Shown: one piece after another, positions 19,369-28,776 of the stretch
Layout: the number at the start of each line of letters is the position of its first letter
Numbering within the stretch: position 1 is the first letter of the stretch
Origin: Comamonas sp. lk
GTDB lineage: Bacteria > Pseudomonadota > Gammaproteobacteria > Burkholderiales > Burkholderiaceae_C
DNA length: 64,000 bases
Assembly: GCA_945925985.1 (NCBI GenBank)
Contig: CAMELV010000003.1
Span: 149,069-213,068, forward strand
Direction: 5' to 3'
The notes under the pieces: generated by a model
Seen by the model: only the letters and a program-made list of their open reading frames with translations
Databases searched by the model: none
Told to the model about the DNA's origin: nothing
Position numbers and translations under genes: made by a program

Positions 19369-19572
19369 ATGCGCATGACACTTACACTTGATGATGATCT
19401 GGCTGAACAATTGATGCAGTTGACAGGTCAGAAAACACCCCCGTTTGCCATTCGCCATGCGCTCAAAGACTACCTCGCGTCGATGCGAAAGCAAAAACTG
19501 CTTGAGCTTCGTGGCCAGGTCCAGATCGAGGACAACTGGCGCCAGTTGCGGCAGTTGGATAGCAAGGAATGA
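19369..19572 (+). CDS. vapB: VapB-type antitoxin
   Basis: A 67-residue ribbon-helix-helix antitoxin. The N-terminus MRMTLTLDDDLAEQL is the DNA-binding beta strand and first helix; the C-terminal LRGQVQIEDNWRQLRQLD is the usual toxin-wrapping tail of the VapB type associated with PIN toxins. The ATG at 19369 follows GGAG by eight bases; a TTG immediately upstream is less likely. It overlaps vapC by four bases (ATGA). Confidence 0.88.
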   Translation: MRMTLTLDDDLAEQLMQLTGQKTPPFAIRHALKDYLASMRKQKLLELRGQVQIEDNWRQLRQLDSKE

Positions 19573-19961
19573 GCAGCCGCATCCTGATTGATACCAGCGC
19601 CTGGATCGATTTTTTGCGCAGCCGTGGCGGTGTCTTGGGCGATGCAGTCGCGAGGGCACTGTCGGACGACACCGCGCTGCTGTGCGGCGTCGTGATCGCT
19701 GAGCTATTGCAGGGCGCCAAGGGCCAAAAAGAAAGGCAGCAACTTGAATTTCTATTTGCCAATGTGGAATGTCTGCCTGTGCTTCCCGATGATTGGCACG
19801 GTGCAGGTAGGGCCTTGCAGGCCTTGCGCCTGAGCGGCATCACACTGCCCTTATCAGGCGCCATCATCGCAGCCGTGGCGCAGCGGCATGGGGTGTCCAT
19901 TCTGACGTCCGATGCCCATTTTCAGCACCTGTCGGTTGGGTTGGTTGCAACGCCACTCTGA
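19569..19961 (+). CDS. vapC: PIN-domain toxin VapC, apparently lacking one catalytic Asp
   Basis: A 130-residue PIN RNase toxin. Asp8 (LIDTSAWIDFL) and Glu45 (GVVIAELLQG) are conserved, and a late Asp115 is in LTSDAHF. At the third acidic site the family usually reads LPLSD-x-IIAA, but here it is LPLSGAIIAA with Gly97 (codon GGC, one base from GAC). That Asp helps hold the catalytic metal, so this toxin may be weak or dead. The pair has its own promoter and stop-start overlap, and lies between dnaE and the broken tagO-like gene. Confidence 0.88.
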   Translation: MSSRILIDTSAWIDFLRSRGGVLGDAVARALSDDTALLCGVVIAELLQGAKGQKERQQLEFLFANVECLPVLPDDWHGAGRALQALRLSGITLPLSGAIIAAVAQRHGVSILTSDAHFQHLSVGLVATPL

Positions 19962-20025
19962 TTTGCCACGAGTCGGGCACATTAGGTTGCGTCAGGGCCC
20001 TCGGCCTAATCGGCAGCGCCGGTGC

Positions 20026-20663
20026 CTATAGCCCACAGGCCTTCAAAATGGCAGGGCGTACATTGGCGAACCCGGAAACATCAAACGAAGTCATCACCGG
20101 ACTTTCCCCAAAAGGGGTGGTTCTCACCACAAGTTTCTTGGCTTTTGCCAGTGCTTCAAACAAGACAGTGACCTTGCCCGAGTAAAAAGTTGCCTTGTGG
20201 TCAGTCGACACAGACCACGTGTCAATACGCGCGTCGTCAGCATCGAGTCTCATCGTCACCGGATGTTTACCGCTGCCAACAAACACGTCCCAGACGGTGT
20301 AGAAATCTAAGTCGCCCTCTTTGCAATGCGCAACGACCGTCGGACTGGGTTGTCTGTACCCCGTGCCAACGGGTTGTGATGCGGTCAGGAGAGCCGTTAC
20401 TGACGTGGAGTCATCGATTTTTGAGCGGCCGGTTGACACCTCCCAAAGACCCACACCCCTAACAGGTGGCGACACACTGGGAGCGCCCTGAACTCGAACG
20501 TGGAGCGCATCAAAACAAGCCAGTCGTGAAAGATCATCGTCAATCTTTCCACATGTCTGGATGTCAGCCCTGCTTGGCGCCAATTGGGGAAGGTCGGCGT
20601 CGCCAGCAGCCCAATTCCGGCTGCAACAAAACTTCTGAAAAACGGATGGGAGTGATACTTCAT
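20026..20663 (-). pseudogene. TagO/VasI-like secreted protein, frameshifted after the signal peptide
   Basis: The C-terminal part, in the frame ending at 20026, matches the VasI/EvfG/TagO family linked to type VI secretion: CGKIDDDLSRLACFDAL, then a W-x-V-S-T-type strand, DLDFYTVWDVFVG, WSVSTDHKATFYSG and TPFGESPVMTSFDV. Its own frame has no sensible N-terminus. The neighbouring frame, starting at ATG 20663, encodes MKYHSHPFFRSFVAAGIGLL plus ATPTF, a good signal peptide. The frames join if one base is added in the run GGGG at 20586-20589, giving ...ATPTFPQLAPSRADIQTC. So the gene is either frameshifted or has a homopolymer sequencing error. No other T6SS gene is in the window. Confidence 0.75.
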
Positions 20664-20809
20664 CGGATGTAGAGGCCGGCAGCCAGACGCAGGTGGTTGA
20701 TGGATGAAATAGGCCTGAACACTCCGATTTTATTGACTTCTTAGCCATGTAAAAAATAGCAATTGAACAAAAGTCTGTGGCTTGACCTCCACGAAGTGGG
20801 GGGAGTGCT

Positions 20810-21943
20810 TTAGTCCTTCGGCCTGAATGTGAACTCCAAATGACTTGGGACTCGCCCGTCAATGTCGCGCGGCAGGGTTTCGGTTTTGTCGATGGCTTTG
20901 AGTACCGCATCATCCCAAGACTTGATGCCACTCGATTTGCTTAATCTACGGCTGATGATTTTGCCAGTGGGGTCAGCACGGACTTCAACTTCTGCGCCTG
21001 GATTGCCGATGATGGCAGCCAACTGATCGGGGGTGAAGGTGATGTTGGGCCGAATGAGGGCCACGAGGCGTCCGCCATAGCTGTCCGACGGACCGGCAGA
21101 TTGCGCCGCGGTGCCGGTAGCCGTTGGGGCGCCAGTGGCGCCAGGGGTGACCGGTACGGTGACGGTGGCCGGGGTTGGATTTGGCTTTGGCTTGACGGGC
21201 GTTGCGGGCGTCGCGGTCACCACGGGCGGTACAGCGTTGGGCGGTGTGACAGGCGGGACGGGCGTCACGGGGGGAGGCGTCACAGGGAGCGGTGTGACAG
21301 GGAGCGGTGTGACAGGGAGCGGTGTGACAGGTGGTGGTGTGACAGGTGGTGGTGTGACAGCTGGAGGGGGCGCCACAGGTGGCTTGGGCGTGACAGGTGC
21401 CGGCGTCACGGGAGCGCCAGTTGCGCCGGTGGCACGCGACTGGGCCATGGCGCGCTTGATTTGCGCCATCCGCAGCGCCTCCGATTTGGCTTCTGCGCGC
21501 TCGCGCTTTTTCTGCTGAGCGGCCGCTTCCTTCTCTAATTTGTCCTTTTTGAGTTTTTCTTTGCGTTCGGCCTTCAGTTCCAGCTTCCGCTTGCGTTCTT
21601 TCTCCCGGGCCAGGACGATGTCGGCTTTGGCCGTCTCCGCCTCCGCCTCGACCGCGGACGGCGGGGGCGGGGGCGGCGGTAGGGTGACTTTGGGCAGGAA
21701 CTTAGGGATGGGTGCCGGCTCAGGGGGCGGCGGCGCTTCGACCACATTGGGCGCCGCTTCCTTCGGCACCGCAGCCCACAGCTCAGCGTCCGCACTGATG
21801 GTTGGGATTTGGCGCTTCCAGCTCACGCCCCAGGTCAGCGCTGCCAGCAGCAGCACGTGTGCCAGCACAGCCAAGCCAAATGAGCGCATTTGACCCGGCG
21901 GCTGAGGCGGCGCAAATTCCAGGCGTTCCTTAGCAACGGGCAC
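20810..21943 (-). CDS. tolA: cell envelope protein TolA
   Basis: Inner-membrane link of the Tol-Pal system, which couples the proton motive force to outer-membrane constriction. A single N-terminal helix (about residues 20-40, FGLAVLAHVLLLAALTWG), a long Lys/Glu/Ala-rich helix with KRERAEAKSEAL-type sequence, a Pro/Val/Thr linker with tandem PVTPL/PVTPP pentads, and a C-terminal TonB-like domain (EVEVRADPTGKIISRRLSKS) make up 377 residues. The GTG at 21943 is chosen because AGGA lies upstream and the longer frame runs antisense through tolR. It is last in ybgC-tolQ-tolR-tolA; the usual tolB and pal do not follow. Confidence 0.9.
   Translation of the reverse strand: MPVAKERLEFAPPQPPGQMRSFGLAVLAHVLLLAALTWGVSWKRQIPTISADAELWAAVPKEAAPNVVEAPPPPEPAPIPKFLPKVTLPPPPPPPSAVEAEAETAKADIVLAREKERKRKLELKAERKEKLKKDKLEKEAAAQQKKRERAEAKSEALRMAQIKRAMAQSRATGATGAPVTPAPVTPKPPVAPPPAVTPPPVTPPPVTPLPVTPLPVTPLPVTPPPVTPVPPVTPPNAVPPVVTATPATPVKPKPNPTPATVTVPVTPGATGAPTATGTAAQSAGPSDSYGGRLVALIRPNITFTPDQLAAIIGNPGAEVEVRADPTGKIISRRLSKSSGIKSWDDAVLKAIDKTETLPRDIDGRVPSHLEFTFRPKD
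21276..21365 (-). repeat. six tandem 15-bp units encoding the TolA Pro-Val-Thr linker
   Basis: Units of GGTGTGACAGGGAGC or GGTGTGACAGGTGGT on the plus strand; the first and last differ slightly. Each encodes one PVTPL or PVTPP pentapeptide of tolA. Near-identity at DNA level points to recent copy-number change by slippage. Confidence 0.85.
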
Positions 21944-21953
21944 GGCCTTGTTC

Positions 21954-22373
21954 CTAGTTGACCAGTTGCACCGAGAGGCCCACGCGCTGCACCCCGGCGC
22001 GCTGTAGCGTGTCCATGACTTTGACCACCGACTCATACTTGACGCTGCGATCAGCGCTGATCACCACGGCCGAGTTGCTGGCGCCGGCCTGGGCCTGACG
22101 CACCGCCCCCGCCAGTTCCTTGAGCGATGTTTTGCTGGTTTTGTCTTTGGTTTTGAGCTCCAAGACGTCGCCGTCGCCGACCAAGATTTGCACCACCAGG
22201 TCCGGCTGTTTGGCGGCCTTGCCGACCTTGGGCAGGTTGATCACGCTGGGGGTAATCAGTGGCGCGGTGACCATGAAGATGATCAGCAGTACCAGCATCA
22301 CGTCAATAAAGGGCACCATATTGATCTCATTGATGGTGCGGCGACCTCTACCCCGGTTCACCATGGCAGGCAT
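21954..22373 (-). CDS. tolR: Tol-Pal system protein TolR
   Basis: ExbD/TolR family, 139 residues. A single N-terminal membrane helix NMVPFIDVMLVLLIIFMVT contains Asp24, equivalent to the proton-pathway Asp23 of E. coli TolR, then a periplasmic domain. The ATG at 22373 has AAGGAG upstream; the longer frame runs antisense through tolQ. It works with TolQ as a proton-driven stator and lies between tolQ and tolA. Confidence 0.93.
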   Translation of the reverse strand: MPAMVNRGRGRRTINEINMVPFIDVMLVLLIIFMVTAPLITPSVINLPKVGKAAKQPDLVVQILVGDGDVLELKTKDKTSKTSLKELAGAVRQAQAGASNSAVVISADRSVKYESVVKVMDTLQRAGVQRVGLSVQLVN

Positions 22374-22386
22374 GAGCGGGCTCCTT

Positions 22387-23079
22387 TCAGCGACTGGACG
22401 CCGACTGGGCACCCAGATTGCGTTGCAGGATATTGGAGAACTCTTCGATAAAGGTCTCCAGCTTGATGGCGACCCGGTCAATGTCGCGGGCGAAGCGGTT
22501 GTAGGCCACCACCGCCGGAATCGCCGCAAACAGCCCGATGGCGGTGGCCACCAGTGCCTCTGCAATGCCAGGCGCCACAGTGGCCAAGGTCACCTGCTCC
22601 AGTGCCGCCAAACCGGTGAAGGCGTGCATGATGCCCCAGACCGTGCCGAACAAGCCCACGTAGGGTGAGACCGAACCGACCGAGGCCAGGAACGACAGAT
22701 GGGTTTCCACTACGTCCATTTCACGCTGAAAACTTGCACGCATGGCGCGCCGGGCGCCGTCTAGCAGGGTCGAGGTGTCGGTGATGCGCTTTTCGCGCAG
22801 TTTTTGAAACTCGCGCATGCCACTGGCAAAGATGCGCTCCATGGGGCCAGCGCCGCGCGCGTTTTGCGTGGCCGCTGCGAAAAGGTCATTCAGGCTGGTA
22901 CCCGACCAGAATTCGCGCTCAAAGTGGTCGTTGAGCCTGCCCACGCGCTGCAATGCAAACAGCTTGCGGAAAATGGCGGCCCAACTCGAGACCGAAATCA
23001 CCACCAACAGCAGCATCACCAGTTGAACCACGAGGCTGGCATTGAGCACCAGGTGCAGGATCGAGAGGTCTTGGTTCAT
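22387..23079 (-). CDS. tolQ: Tol-Pal system protein TolQ
   Basis: MotA/TolQ/ExbB family, 230 residues with three membrane helices: residues 15-37, the helix in VGSVSPYVGLFGTVWGIMHAF, and the helix in VATAIGLFAAIPAVVAYNRF. It is the channel partner of TolR. The ATG at 23079 overlaps the ybgC stop as ATGA, so the two are translationally coupled. Confidence 0.95.
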   Translation of the reverse strand: MNQDLSILHLVLNASLVVQLVMLLLVVISVSSWAAIFRKLFALQRVGRLNDHFEREFWSGTSLNDLFAAATQNARGAGPMERIFASGMREFQKLREKRITDTSTLLDGARRAMRASFQREMDVVETHLSFLASVGSVSPYVGLFGTVWGIMHAFTGLAALEQVTLATVAPGIAEALVATAIGLFAAIPAVVAYNRFARDIDRVAIKLETFIEEFSNILQRNLGAQSASSR

Positions 23080-23504
23080 GTCAGGGCTTCCAGTACAGTT
23101 AACGGAATTCTCGCTGGCCGATGGCGTTCGGCATCGACCCAGCCGATGCGAATGCTGCCTTCGCACAGCACCAGCGGGCTAGCTGCGTCGTGTCGCACGG
23201 CCCGTTGGCGTATTGTCAGCGATGCACGGCCAATTTCCAATGTCTGGGCCGTGACAAGCAATTCGTCGTCCAGGCGGGCCGGGCTCAAGTAGCGCAGCTG
23301 CGTGTCGCTCACGACAAAAATGCCGCCGGTGGCCTCGCGCAGCCGGGCTTGGCTGATGCCACGTGACCTGAGCCATTCGGTGCGGGCGCGCTCGAAGAAC
23401 TTGAGGTAATTGGCGTAAAACACAATGCCGCCGGCGTCGGTGTCTTCCCAATAGACCCGTACCGGCCAGACGAACTCAGTGCCTAAGGGGATGAGCTGGT
23501 TCAC
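23076..23504 (-). CDS. ybgC: tol-pal associated acyl-CoA thioesterase
   Basis: Hotdog-fold thioesterase, 142 residues, usually encoded with the Tol-Pal genes and thought to act on phospholipid-linked acyl thioesters. The active-site stretch is YWEDTDAGGIVFYANYLKF with Asp near residue 21-23. The GTG at 23504 overlaps the upstream aminotransferase stop (GTGA), which decides the start; the longer frame is antisense to that gene. Confidence 0.93.
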   Translation of the reverse strand: MNQLIPLGTEFVWPVRVYWEDTDAGGIVFYANYLKFFERARTEWLRSRGISQARLREATGGIFVVSDTQLRYLSPARLDDELLVTAQTLEIGRASLTIRQRAVRHDAASPLVLCEGSIRIGWVDAERHRPARIPLTVLEALT

Positions 23505-24685
23505 GGCTGCAGTGCGCCAAGTCGGGCTATGGCGGTTTGCAGCGCCGCCATGGAACTCGCCGTGGAAAACCGGATGAAGCGCCCGGTTTCGGCTACCCCG
23601 AAATCCCGCCCCGGCGTGACCGCCAGGTGGGCCCGGCGCATGATCTCGAACGAGGCGTCCCAGCTGTCTGCCACGCCCAGCTGCTGGCACAGTGCGCTGC
23701 AGTCGGCCCAGGCGTAGAAGCCGCCGTCGGGCAGTACCGGTACGGTCAGCCCTAGGGCATTGAGGGCCGGTATGAAGTAGTCGCGCCGGGCCTTGAACTC
23801 GGCGCGACGGCGCTCATACTCGGCCAGGCTGTCGGGCTCAAAACAGGCCAGTGCCGCATGTTGGGCCAGGGTGCTGGGGCAGATGAACAGGTGCTGTGCC
23901 AGTCGCTCGACCACATCCACCAGCTGCGGCGGCACCACCAGCCAGCCCAGGCGCCACCCAGTCATGCTGAAGTACTTGCTGAAGCTGTTGATGCTGATGA
24001 TGTTTTCATCGAGTGCCAGAGCGCTTTGACCATAGCGCTCGTCGAAGCTCAGGCCGAGGTAGATTTCATCGATGAGCGTGATGCCCCCGCGCTGGCTGAC
24101 CACCTGATGAATACGGCGCAGCTCAGCGGGGTCAATCGAGGTGCCGGTCGGGTTGGAGGGGGAGGCCAGCAGCACGCCACGGGTGTGCGGTCCCCAGGCG
24201 GCCTGTACTTTGTCAGCGCTGAGCTGGAAGCGCTCGACGGCGGTGGTCGGGATCAGCACGGCGCGGCCGTCGGCAGCACTGACAAAATGCCGGTTGCAGG
24301 GGTAGCTGGGGTCGGGCATCAAGACCTCGTCGCCGGATTCGATCAAGGCCAGGCAGGCCAGTTGCAGCGCTGCCGATGCGCCGGCGGTCACCACAATGCG
24401 GCTGGCCGGCACCTGCAGGCCAAAGCGGCTCAGGTACCAGTCGCTGATGCGTTCGCGCAGGCGCGGCAGACCGGTGGCCTGGGTGTACTGGGTGGCACCA
24501 TCGTGCAGGGCGCGCTCGGCGGCAGCCTTCACCAGGGGCGGTGCGGTGAAATCGGGCTCGCCGATGTTCAGGAACACCATCGGCCGGTCGCTGCCCGCGG
24601 CCTCGCGCGCCAATGCCGCGGCCGCCTTGGCCACTTCCATCACATAGAAGGGCTCAATCCGCTGCGCCCTGCCCGAGATTTTCAT
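23501..24685 (-). CDS. class I/II PLP-dependent aminotransferase
   Basis: Fold-type I aminotransferase of 394 residues, aspartate/alanine aminotransferase-like. The Schiff-base Lys lies in [30 protein letters not shown] carries the Asn that contacts the cofactor, and RFSTASS holds the carboxylate-binding Arg. Substrate cannot be told from sequence alone. It sits between nusB and ybgC in one run of overlapping genes (ATGA with nusB, GTGA with ybgC), an arrangement seen in related Burkholderiales as far as I recall. Confidence 0.9.
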   Translation of the reverse strand: MKISGRAQRIEPFYVMEVAKAAAALAREAAGSDRPMVFLNIGEPDFTAPPLVKAAAERALHDGATQYTQATGLPRLRERISDWYLSRFGLQVPASRIVVTAGASAALQLACLALIESGDEVLMPDPSYPCNRHFVSAADGRAVLIPTTAVERFQLSADKVQAAWGPHTRGVLLASPSNPTGTSIDPAELRRIHQVVSQRGGITLIDEIYLGLSFDERYGQSALALDENIISINSFSKYFSMTGWRLGWLVVPPQLVDVVERLAQHLFICPSTLAQHAALACFEPDSLAEYERRRAEFKARRDYFIPALNALGLTVPVLPDGGFYAWADCSALCQQLGVADSWDASFEIMRRAHLAVTPGRDFGVAETGRFIRFSTASSMAALQTAIARLGALQP

Positions 24686-25215
24686 CGCCCAGGTGCGTGG
24701 CGTTCGGCGTTGACCTCGTCCACCCGCAGTTTGGCCGCCAGCCCGTTGAGCACGGCATTGACATATTTGTGACCATCAGTGCCGCCGAACTCCTTGGCCA
24801 GTTCAATGCACTCGTTGAGCACCACGCGCCAGGGCACATCGGGGCAGTGCTGAAACTCAAAGACGCCGATCCGCATCACGGCATGCTCAACCGGCGAGAT
24901 CTCGGCCATTTTGCGGTCCAGCAGGGGCAGGATGAGCGCATCCAGTGCCTCGGCCTGCGTCACACACCCCTGCAGGAGGGCATCGAAGTGCAGGGTATCG
25001 GCTTTGGCAAAACCGGCCAGATCCCGGGTGAAGGCGTCGATGTCTTCTAGTGTGTTGCGCCCTACCAGGCTCTGGTAGAGCCCTTGCAGGGCAAATTCAC
25101 GGGCTCGTGTACGGCCCGATTTACTGCCTGCCTTGCGTGCGCCGGTGCTGGTCAGGCCCGTGCGGCTTTGGCGGGGCGGGCGGTTGCTGGCGCTTCGGAT
25201 ACTGCTGTTGTCCAT
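24682..25215 (-). CDS. nusB: transcription antitermination factor NusB
   Basis: All-helical NusB, 177 residues, which binds boxA with NusE for rRNA antitermination. A basic, disordered N-terminal extension of about 35 residues precedes the core ([17 protein letters not shown]). The conserved [20 protein letters not shown] motif is near the C-terminus. The ATG at 25215 overlaps the ribH stop as TGATG, so I prefer it to the TTG just upstream. The ribH-nusB pairing is typical. Confidence 0.95.
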   Translation of the reverse strand: MDNSSIRSASNRPPRQSRTGLTSTGARKAGSKSGRTRAREFALQGLYQSLVGRNTLEDIDAFTRDLAGFAKADTLHFDALLQGCVTQAEALDALILPLLDRKMAEISPVEHAVMRIGVFEFQHCPDVPWRVVLNECIELAKEFGGTDGHKYVNAVLNGLAAKLRVDEVNAERHAPGR

Positions 25216-25688
25216 CAAATGCTGTCCAGCAGATTGGCCATCTCGACCGCCACGCGGGCTGCATCGCGTCCTTTGTCGAGTTGCCGGGCCACCGCCTGCG
25301 CCAGGTTCTCGGTGGTAAGGATGGCGTTGGCAATGGGCAACTGAAAATCCAGCGCCACCCGGCTGACACCGGCCCCCGACTCATTGGCCACCAGTTCGAA
25401 ATGGTAGGTTTCGCCCCGGATGATGCAGCCCAGCGCCACCAGTGCGTCGTATTTGACCTTTTCTGCCATGGCCATCAGGGCCACAGGCACTTCCAGCGCA
25501 CCCGGCACCTGCACCAGCGTGATATTTTTCTCGGCTACGCCCAGTGCCATCAGTTCGGCCCGGCAGGCCTGCGCCAGGGCGTTGGTCACGTCTTCATTGA
25601 AGCGGGCCTGCACGATGCCGATTCGCAGTGAGCGGCCATTCATGCGTCGGTCTGTGGAATCCAGCGTTGCGCTGTCGTTGCCAAACAT
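25215..25688 (-). CDS. ribH: 6,7-dimethyl-8-ribityllumazine synthase
   Basis: Condenses 3,4-dihydroxybutanone phosphate with the ribitylaminouracil to make lumazine. It is 157 residues; the motifs [39 protein letters not shown] (with the catalytic His) and the LTTENLAQA loop are all present. AGGAA precedes the ATG at 25688. It lies between ribBA and nusB. Confidence 0.96.
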   Translation of the reverse strand: MFGNDSATLDSTDRRMNGRSLRIGIVQARFNEDVTNALAQACRAELMALGVAEKNITLVQVPGALEVPVALMAMAEKVKYDALVALGCIIRGETYHFELVANESGAGVSRVALDFQLPIANAILTTENLAQAVARQLDKGRDAARVAVEMANLLDSI

Positions 25689-25705
25689 GGGGGTTCCTTG
25701 TCTTG

Positions 25706-26836
25706 TTATTTTGTGATGTAGCCGGCGATTTCGAGCCCGTACCCGGCCATGCTCGGCATGCGGCGAGGGTTGCCCATCAGGTTCATCCGACGCACGCCAC
25801 AGTCCCGCAGGATCTGGGCGCCAATGCCATAGCTGCGCAGGTCCATGCGGCCGCGCTCGGGCCCATGGCTGGCGCGCGCCGTGCCTTCGAACTGAGCCAG
25901 CAGTTGGGCCGCGCTCTCGCCGCAATTGAGCAGCACCGCCACGCCCCGGCCCTCGGCAGCAATGCGCGCCAGGCTGGCGTCCAGGCTCCAGGAGTGCATG
26001 GCGCGATTCACCTCGAGCGCATCGAGCACCGACATCGGCTCGTGCACGCGGGCCAGCACGGCTTCCTCGGACGCCCATTCGCCCCTGACCAGCGCCAGAT
26101 GCACGCCCTGGGCCGGCTTGTCGCGAAAGGCGTGCACGGTGAATTCGCCAAAAGCCGTGTTCAGCACCCGCGACCCGACCCGCTCCACCAGTGACTCGAC
26201 CCGGCTGCGGTGTTCGATCAAATCGGCAATGGTGCCGATCTTCAGGCCGTGTTCAGCAGCAAACAGCTGCAGGTCCGGCAGGCGCGCCATGGTGCCGTCG
26301 TCTTTCATGATCTCGCAGATCATCGAGGCTGGCGTGCAGCCGGCCATGGCCGCGAGGTCGCAGCCGGCCTCGGTGTGGCCGGCGCGCATCAGTACGCCGC
26401 CATCCACCGCCTGCAGCGGGAAAATGTGGCCGGGCTGGACCAGGTCGTCAGGCCGGGCATTTGGCGCCACTGCCGCCAGCACGGTGCAGGCCCGGTCGGC
26501 GGCCGAAATGCCGGTGCTCACCCCTTCCGCGGCCTCGATCGAGACGGTGAAAGCCGTGCCTTTTTTGTCGCCATTGCGCAGCGCCATAGGCGGCAATTGC
26601 AGGCGCTCGCAGCGCTCGCGCGTGAGGGTCAGGCAGATCAAGCCACGGCCAAAACGCGCCATGAAATTGACGGCTTCGGCCGTGACATGTTGGGCAGCGA
26701 TCACCAGATCGCCTTCGTTTTCGCGGTCTTCTTCGTCGACCAGGATCACCATGCGCCCAGCGCGCATGTCGGCCACGATGTCTTCAATCGGGGAAATGGC
26801 CACGGGTGTCAAGCCAGTCATACAAATATCTTTCAT
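25706..26836 (-). CDS. ribBA: 3,4-dihydroxy-2-butanone-4-phosphate synthase with degenerate GTP cyclohydrolase II domain
   Basis: N-terminal RibB domain is intact: [15 protein letters not shown] metal/substrate loop and [17 protein letters not shown]. The C-terminal half keeps the RibA fold outline but has lost its zinc site: where GTP cyclohydrolase II has three Cys in a CLTGD-type loop, this protein reads [18 protein letters not shown]. So it should supply only the butanone phosphate; a separate RibA must exist elsewhere. This degenerate fusion is common in Burkholderiales, from family knowledge. Start: ATG 26836 or 26821 ([14 protein letters not shown]), neither with a strong ribosome-binding site. 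I see no FMN riboswitch upstream. Confidence 0.92.
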   Translation of the reverse strand: MKDICMTGLTPVAISPIEDIVADMRAGRMVILVDEEDRENEGDLVIAAQHVTAEAVNFMARFGRGLICLTLTRERCERLQLPPMALRNGDKKGTAFTVSIEAAEGVSTGISAADRACTVLAAVAPNARPDDLVQPGHIFPLQAVDGGVLMRAGHTEAGCDLAAMAGCTPASMICEIMKDDGTMARLPDLQLFAAEHGLKIGTIADLIEHRSRVESLVERVGSRVLNTAFGEFTVHAFRDKPAQGVHLALVRGEWASEEAVLARVHEPMSVLDALEVNRAMHSWSLDASLARIAAEGRGVAVLLNCGESAAQLLAQFEGTARASHGPERGRMDLRSYGIGAQILRDCGVRRMNLMGNPRRMPSMAGYGLEIAGYITK

Positions 26837-26859
26837 AAAAAAGGGGAGGGCGAGCGACC

Positions 26860-27504
26860 TCAGTCTGGCGCTGGTTTTGGCTGAGCCACCGGCGCGCTGA
26901 GCATGCGCTCGACGTAGCGTGCGATCAGGTCGATTTCCAGGTTGACACGGGCGCCTGTGCGCAAGCTGCCCAGCGCGGTGTGGGTCACGGTGTGCGGAAT
27001 CAAGTTCATGCTCATTTCGCAGCCCGCGGCCTGGTCGGCAATGCGGTTGACGGTGAGGCTCACCCCGTTGATCGTGATCGAGCCTTTGTAAGCCAGGTAG
27101 CGTCCCAGCGTGGCGGGTGCCAGCACCCGCAACTCCCAAGACTCGCCCACCTGGGCAAAGTGGGTCACTTGGCCAATGCCATCGACATGGCCTGACACCA
27201 GGTGGCCGCCCAAACGGTCGTTGGTCCGCAGGGCTTTTTCCAGGTTGATCGGACCGGTGTCGGTCAGGCCAGCCGTTTTGTCCAGCGATTCGGCGGACAC
27301 CTCGACCGTGAAGCGGCTCGCAGCCGGGTCCAGCTGGGTGGCGGTCATGCAGGCGCCATTGAGGGCAATGCTGTCTCCCAGGCCAACGTCGTCGAGGTAG
27401 CCCGCGGGCGTCTCGATGCTCAGGCGTTTGCCATGGGTAGAAGAGCTGCCTAGGGCGTGAACGGCGACGATGCGCCCCACGCCGGTGATGATTCCGGTAA
27501 ACAT
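26860..27504 (-). CDS. ribE: riboflavin synthase alpha chain
   Basis: Dismutates two lumazine molecules to riboflavin. It is 214 residues and built of two lumazine-binding barrels: [12 protein letters not shown] starts the first with [12 protein letters not shown], and the second has [13 protein letters not shown]. The ATG at 27504 gives the canonical MFTGII start; the longer frame upstream overlaps ribD antisense and is not used. It sits between ribD and ribBA. Confidence 0.96.
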   Translation of the reverse strand: MFTGIITGVGRIVAVHALGSSSTHGKRLSIETPAGYLDDVGLGDSIALNGACMTATQLDPAASRFTVEVSAESLDKTAGLTDTGPINLEKALRTNDRLGGHLVSGHVDGIGQVTHFAQVGESWELRVLAPATLGRYLAYKGSITINGVSLTVNRIADQAAGCEMSMNLIPHTVTHTALGSLRTGARVNLEIDLIARYVERMLSAPVAQPKPAPD

Positions 27505-27562
27505 GCCGTTATTTTCGCAGGGATTAGGCCGCTCGGATGGCCCCAGCGTGCAATTCCCCGAT

Positions 27563-28663
27563 TCAGAAGGTGTCGCGACCGGCGACGCGGGCCAGAATGC
27601 GCAGGTCTTGCCCCAGCAGTTGGGTCGACTGGAACACCAGGGGCACAGCCTCCGACAACGCGCGCAAGGGGCCAAAATTAGCCATGTCCCGCCCTTGGCC
27701 GATCAATTTTGGCGCCAGGTAAACCAGAAATTCATCGACCAGACCAGCGCGTACCAGTGACCCATTGAGTTTGTGGCCAGCCTCCACATGGAGTTCGTTG
27801 ACCTCGCGTCTGGCCAGATCGCGCAGCATGGCGGCCAGGTCCACCTTGGCGGGGCCGGTCGGCGTTGGCTCGGGCAGCGCGATCACTGTGGCGCCACGGG
27901 CTTGCAGGGCCTGGGTTTTGCCGGCGTCACTTGAGGCGGTGTAGATCAGCACCGTGCGCTCACGGTTGAACAAGCGGGCGGCGAGCGGCGTTTCCAGTCG
28001 GCTGTCCACCACCGCCAGCGTTGGCTGGCGCTCGGTCGACACCAGACGCACATCGAGCTGGGGATCGTCTTCCAGCACGGTGCCGATGCCGGTCAGCACG
28101 GCGCAGGCCCGGGCGCGCCAGGCATGGCCGTCGGTGCGTGCCGCCTCGGCTGTGATCCACTGGCTGTTGCCGTTGTTGAGCGCGGTTTTTCCATCCAGCG
28201 AGGCCGCAACTTTGAGCCGAACCCAGGGCAACTGGCGCAACATGCGGCTGAAAAACCCGATGTTGAGTTCACGCGAGGCCGTAGCACCCGGCCCGACCAC
28301 CACCTCGATGCCAGCCGCTCTCAAGCGGGCAAAACCGGTGCCGGCGACGCGAGGGTTGGGGTCTTCGAGAGAGGCGACTACTTTTCCAATGCCGGCCCGG
28401 ATCAACGCGTCGCAGCAAGGGCCGGTGCGGCCCTGGTGGGCGCAGGGCTCCAGAGTGACAAAAGCGGTCGCCCCGGCGACCGACAGGCCGCGTGCCTGGG
28501 CCGCGTTCAGCGCCATGATTTCGGCGTGGGCGGCGCCGGTGCGTTGGGTCTGACCTTCGCCAAGGATTTGGCCGTCGGCCGCCACCAGCACGCAGCCGAC
28601 GGCCGGGTTGGGCGGGCAGACCCCTCGCGCTTGGCGGGCCAGTTCAAGGGCATGGTCGATCAT
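27563..28663 (-). CDS. ribD: bifunctional pyrimidine deaminase/reductase
   Basis: Performs the second and third steps of riboflavin synthesis. The deaminase zinc site is AAHAEIMAL with PCAHQGRTGPCC; the reductase domain begins near residue 145 (VRLKVAASLDGKTAL) and has GIGTVLEDDPQLDVR. It has 366 residues. It heads the rib cluster and is divergent from the pilus operon; the 113 bases between the two starts must carry both promoters. No FMN riboswitch-like structure is apparent there. Confidence 0.96.
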   Translation of the reverse strand: MIDHALELARQARGVCPPNPAVGCVLVAADGQILGEGQTQRTGAAHAEIMALNAAQARGLSVAGATAFVTLEPCAHQGRTGPCCDALIRAGIGKVVASLEDPNPRVAGTGFARLRAAGIEVVVGPGATASRELNIGFFSRMLRQLPWVRLKVAASLDGKTALNNGNSQWITAEAARTDGHAWRARACAVLTGIGTVLEDDPQLDVRLVSTERQPTLAVVDSRLETPLAARLFNRERTVLIYTASSDAGKTQALQARGATVIALPEPTPTGPAKVDLAAMLRDLARREVNELHVEAGHKLNGSLVRAGLVDEFLVYLAPKLIGQGRDMANFGPLRALSEAVPLVFQSTQLLGQDLRILARVAGRDTF

Positions 28664-28776
28664 GGTGGCGGTAAGGCGGGGGCAACTTTGATCGACAAGT
28701 CTACCGCCTGGCGGCTCTGGCCTGCCGACTGTCAGGCCGACGCCTCGGCCCTGCCCATCGCCGGTAAGCTGGCACT

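Noticed and set aside
28664..28776. FMN riboswitch ahead of ribD
   Set aside because: The conserved RFN box segments are not visible in the 113 bases between ribD and the pilus operon, nor upstream of ribBA.
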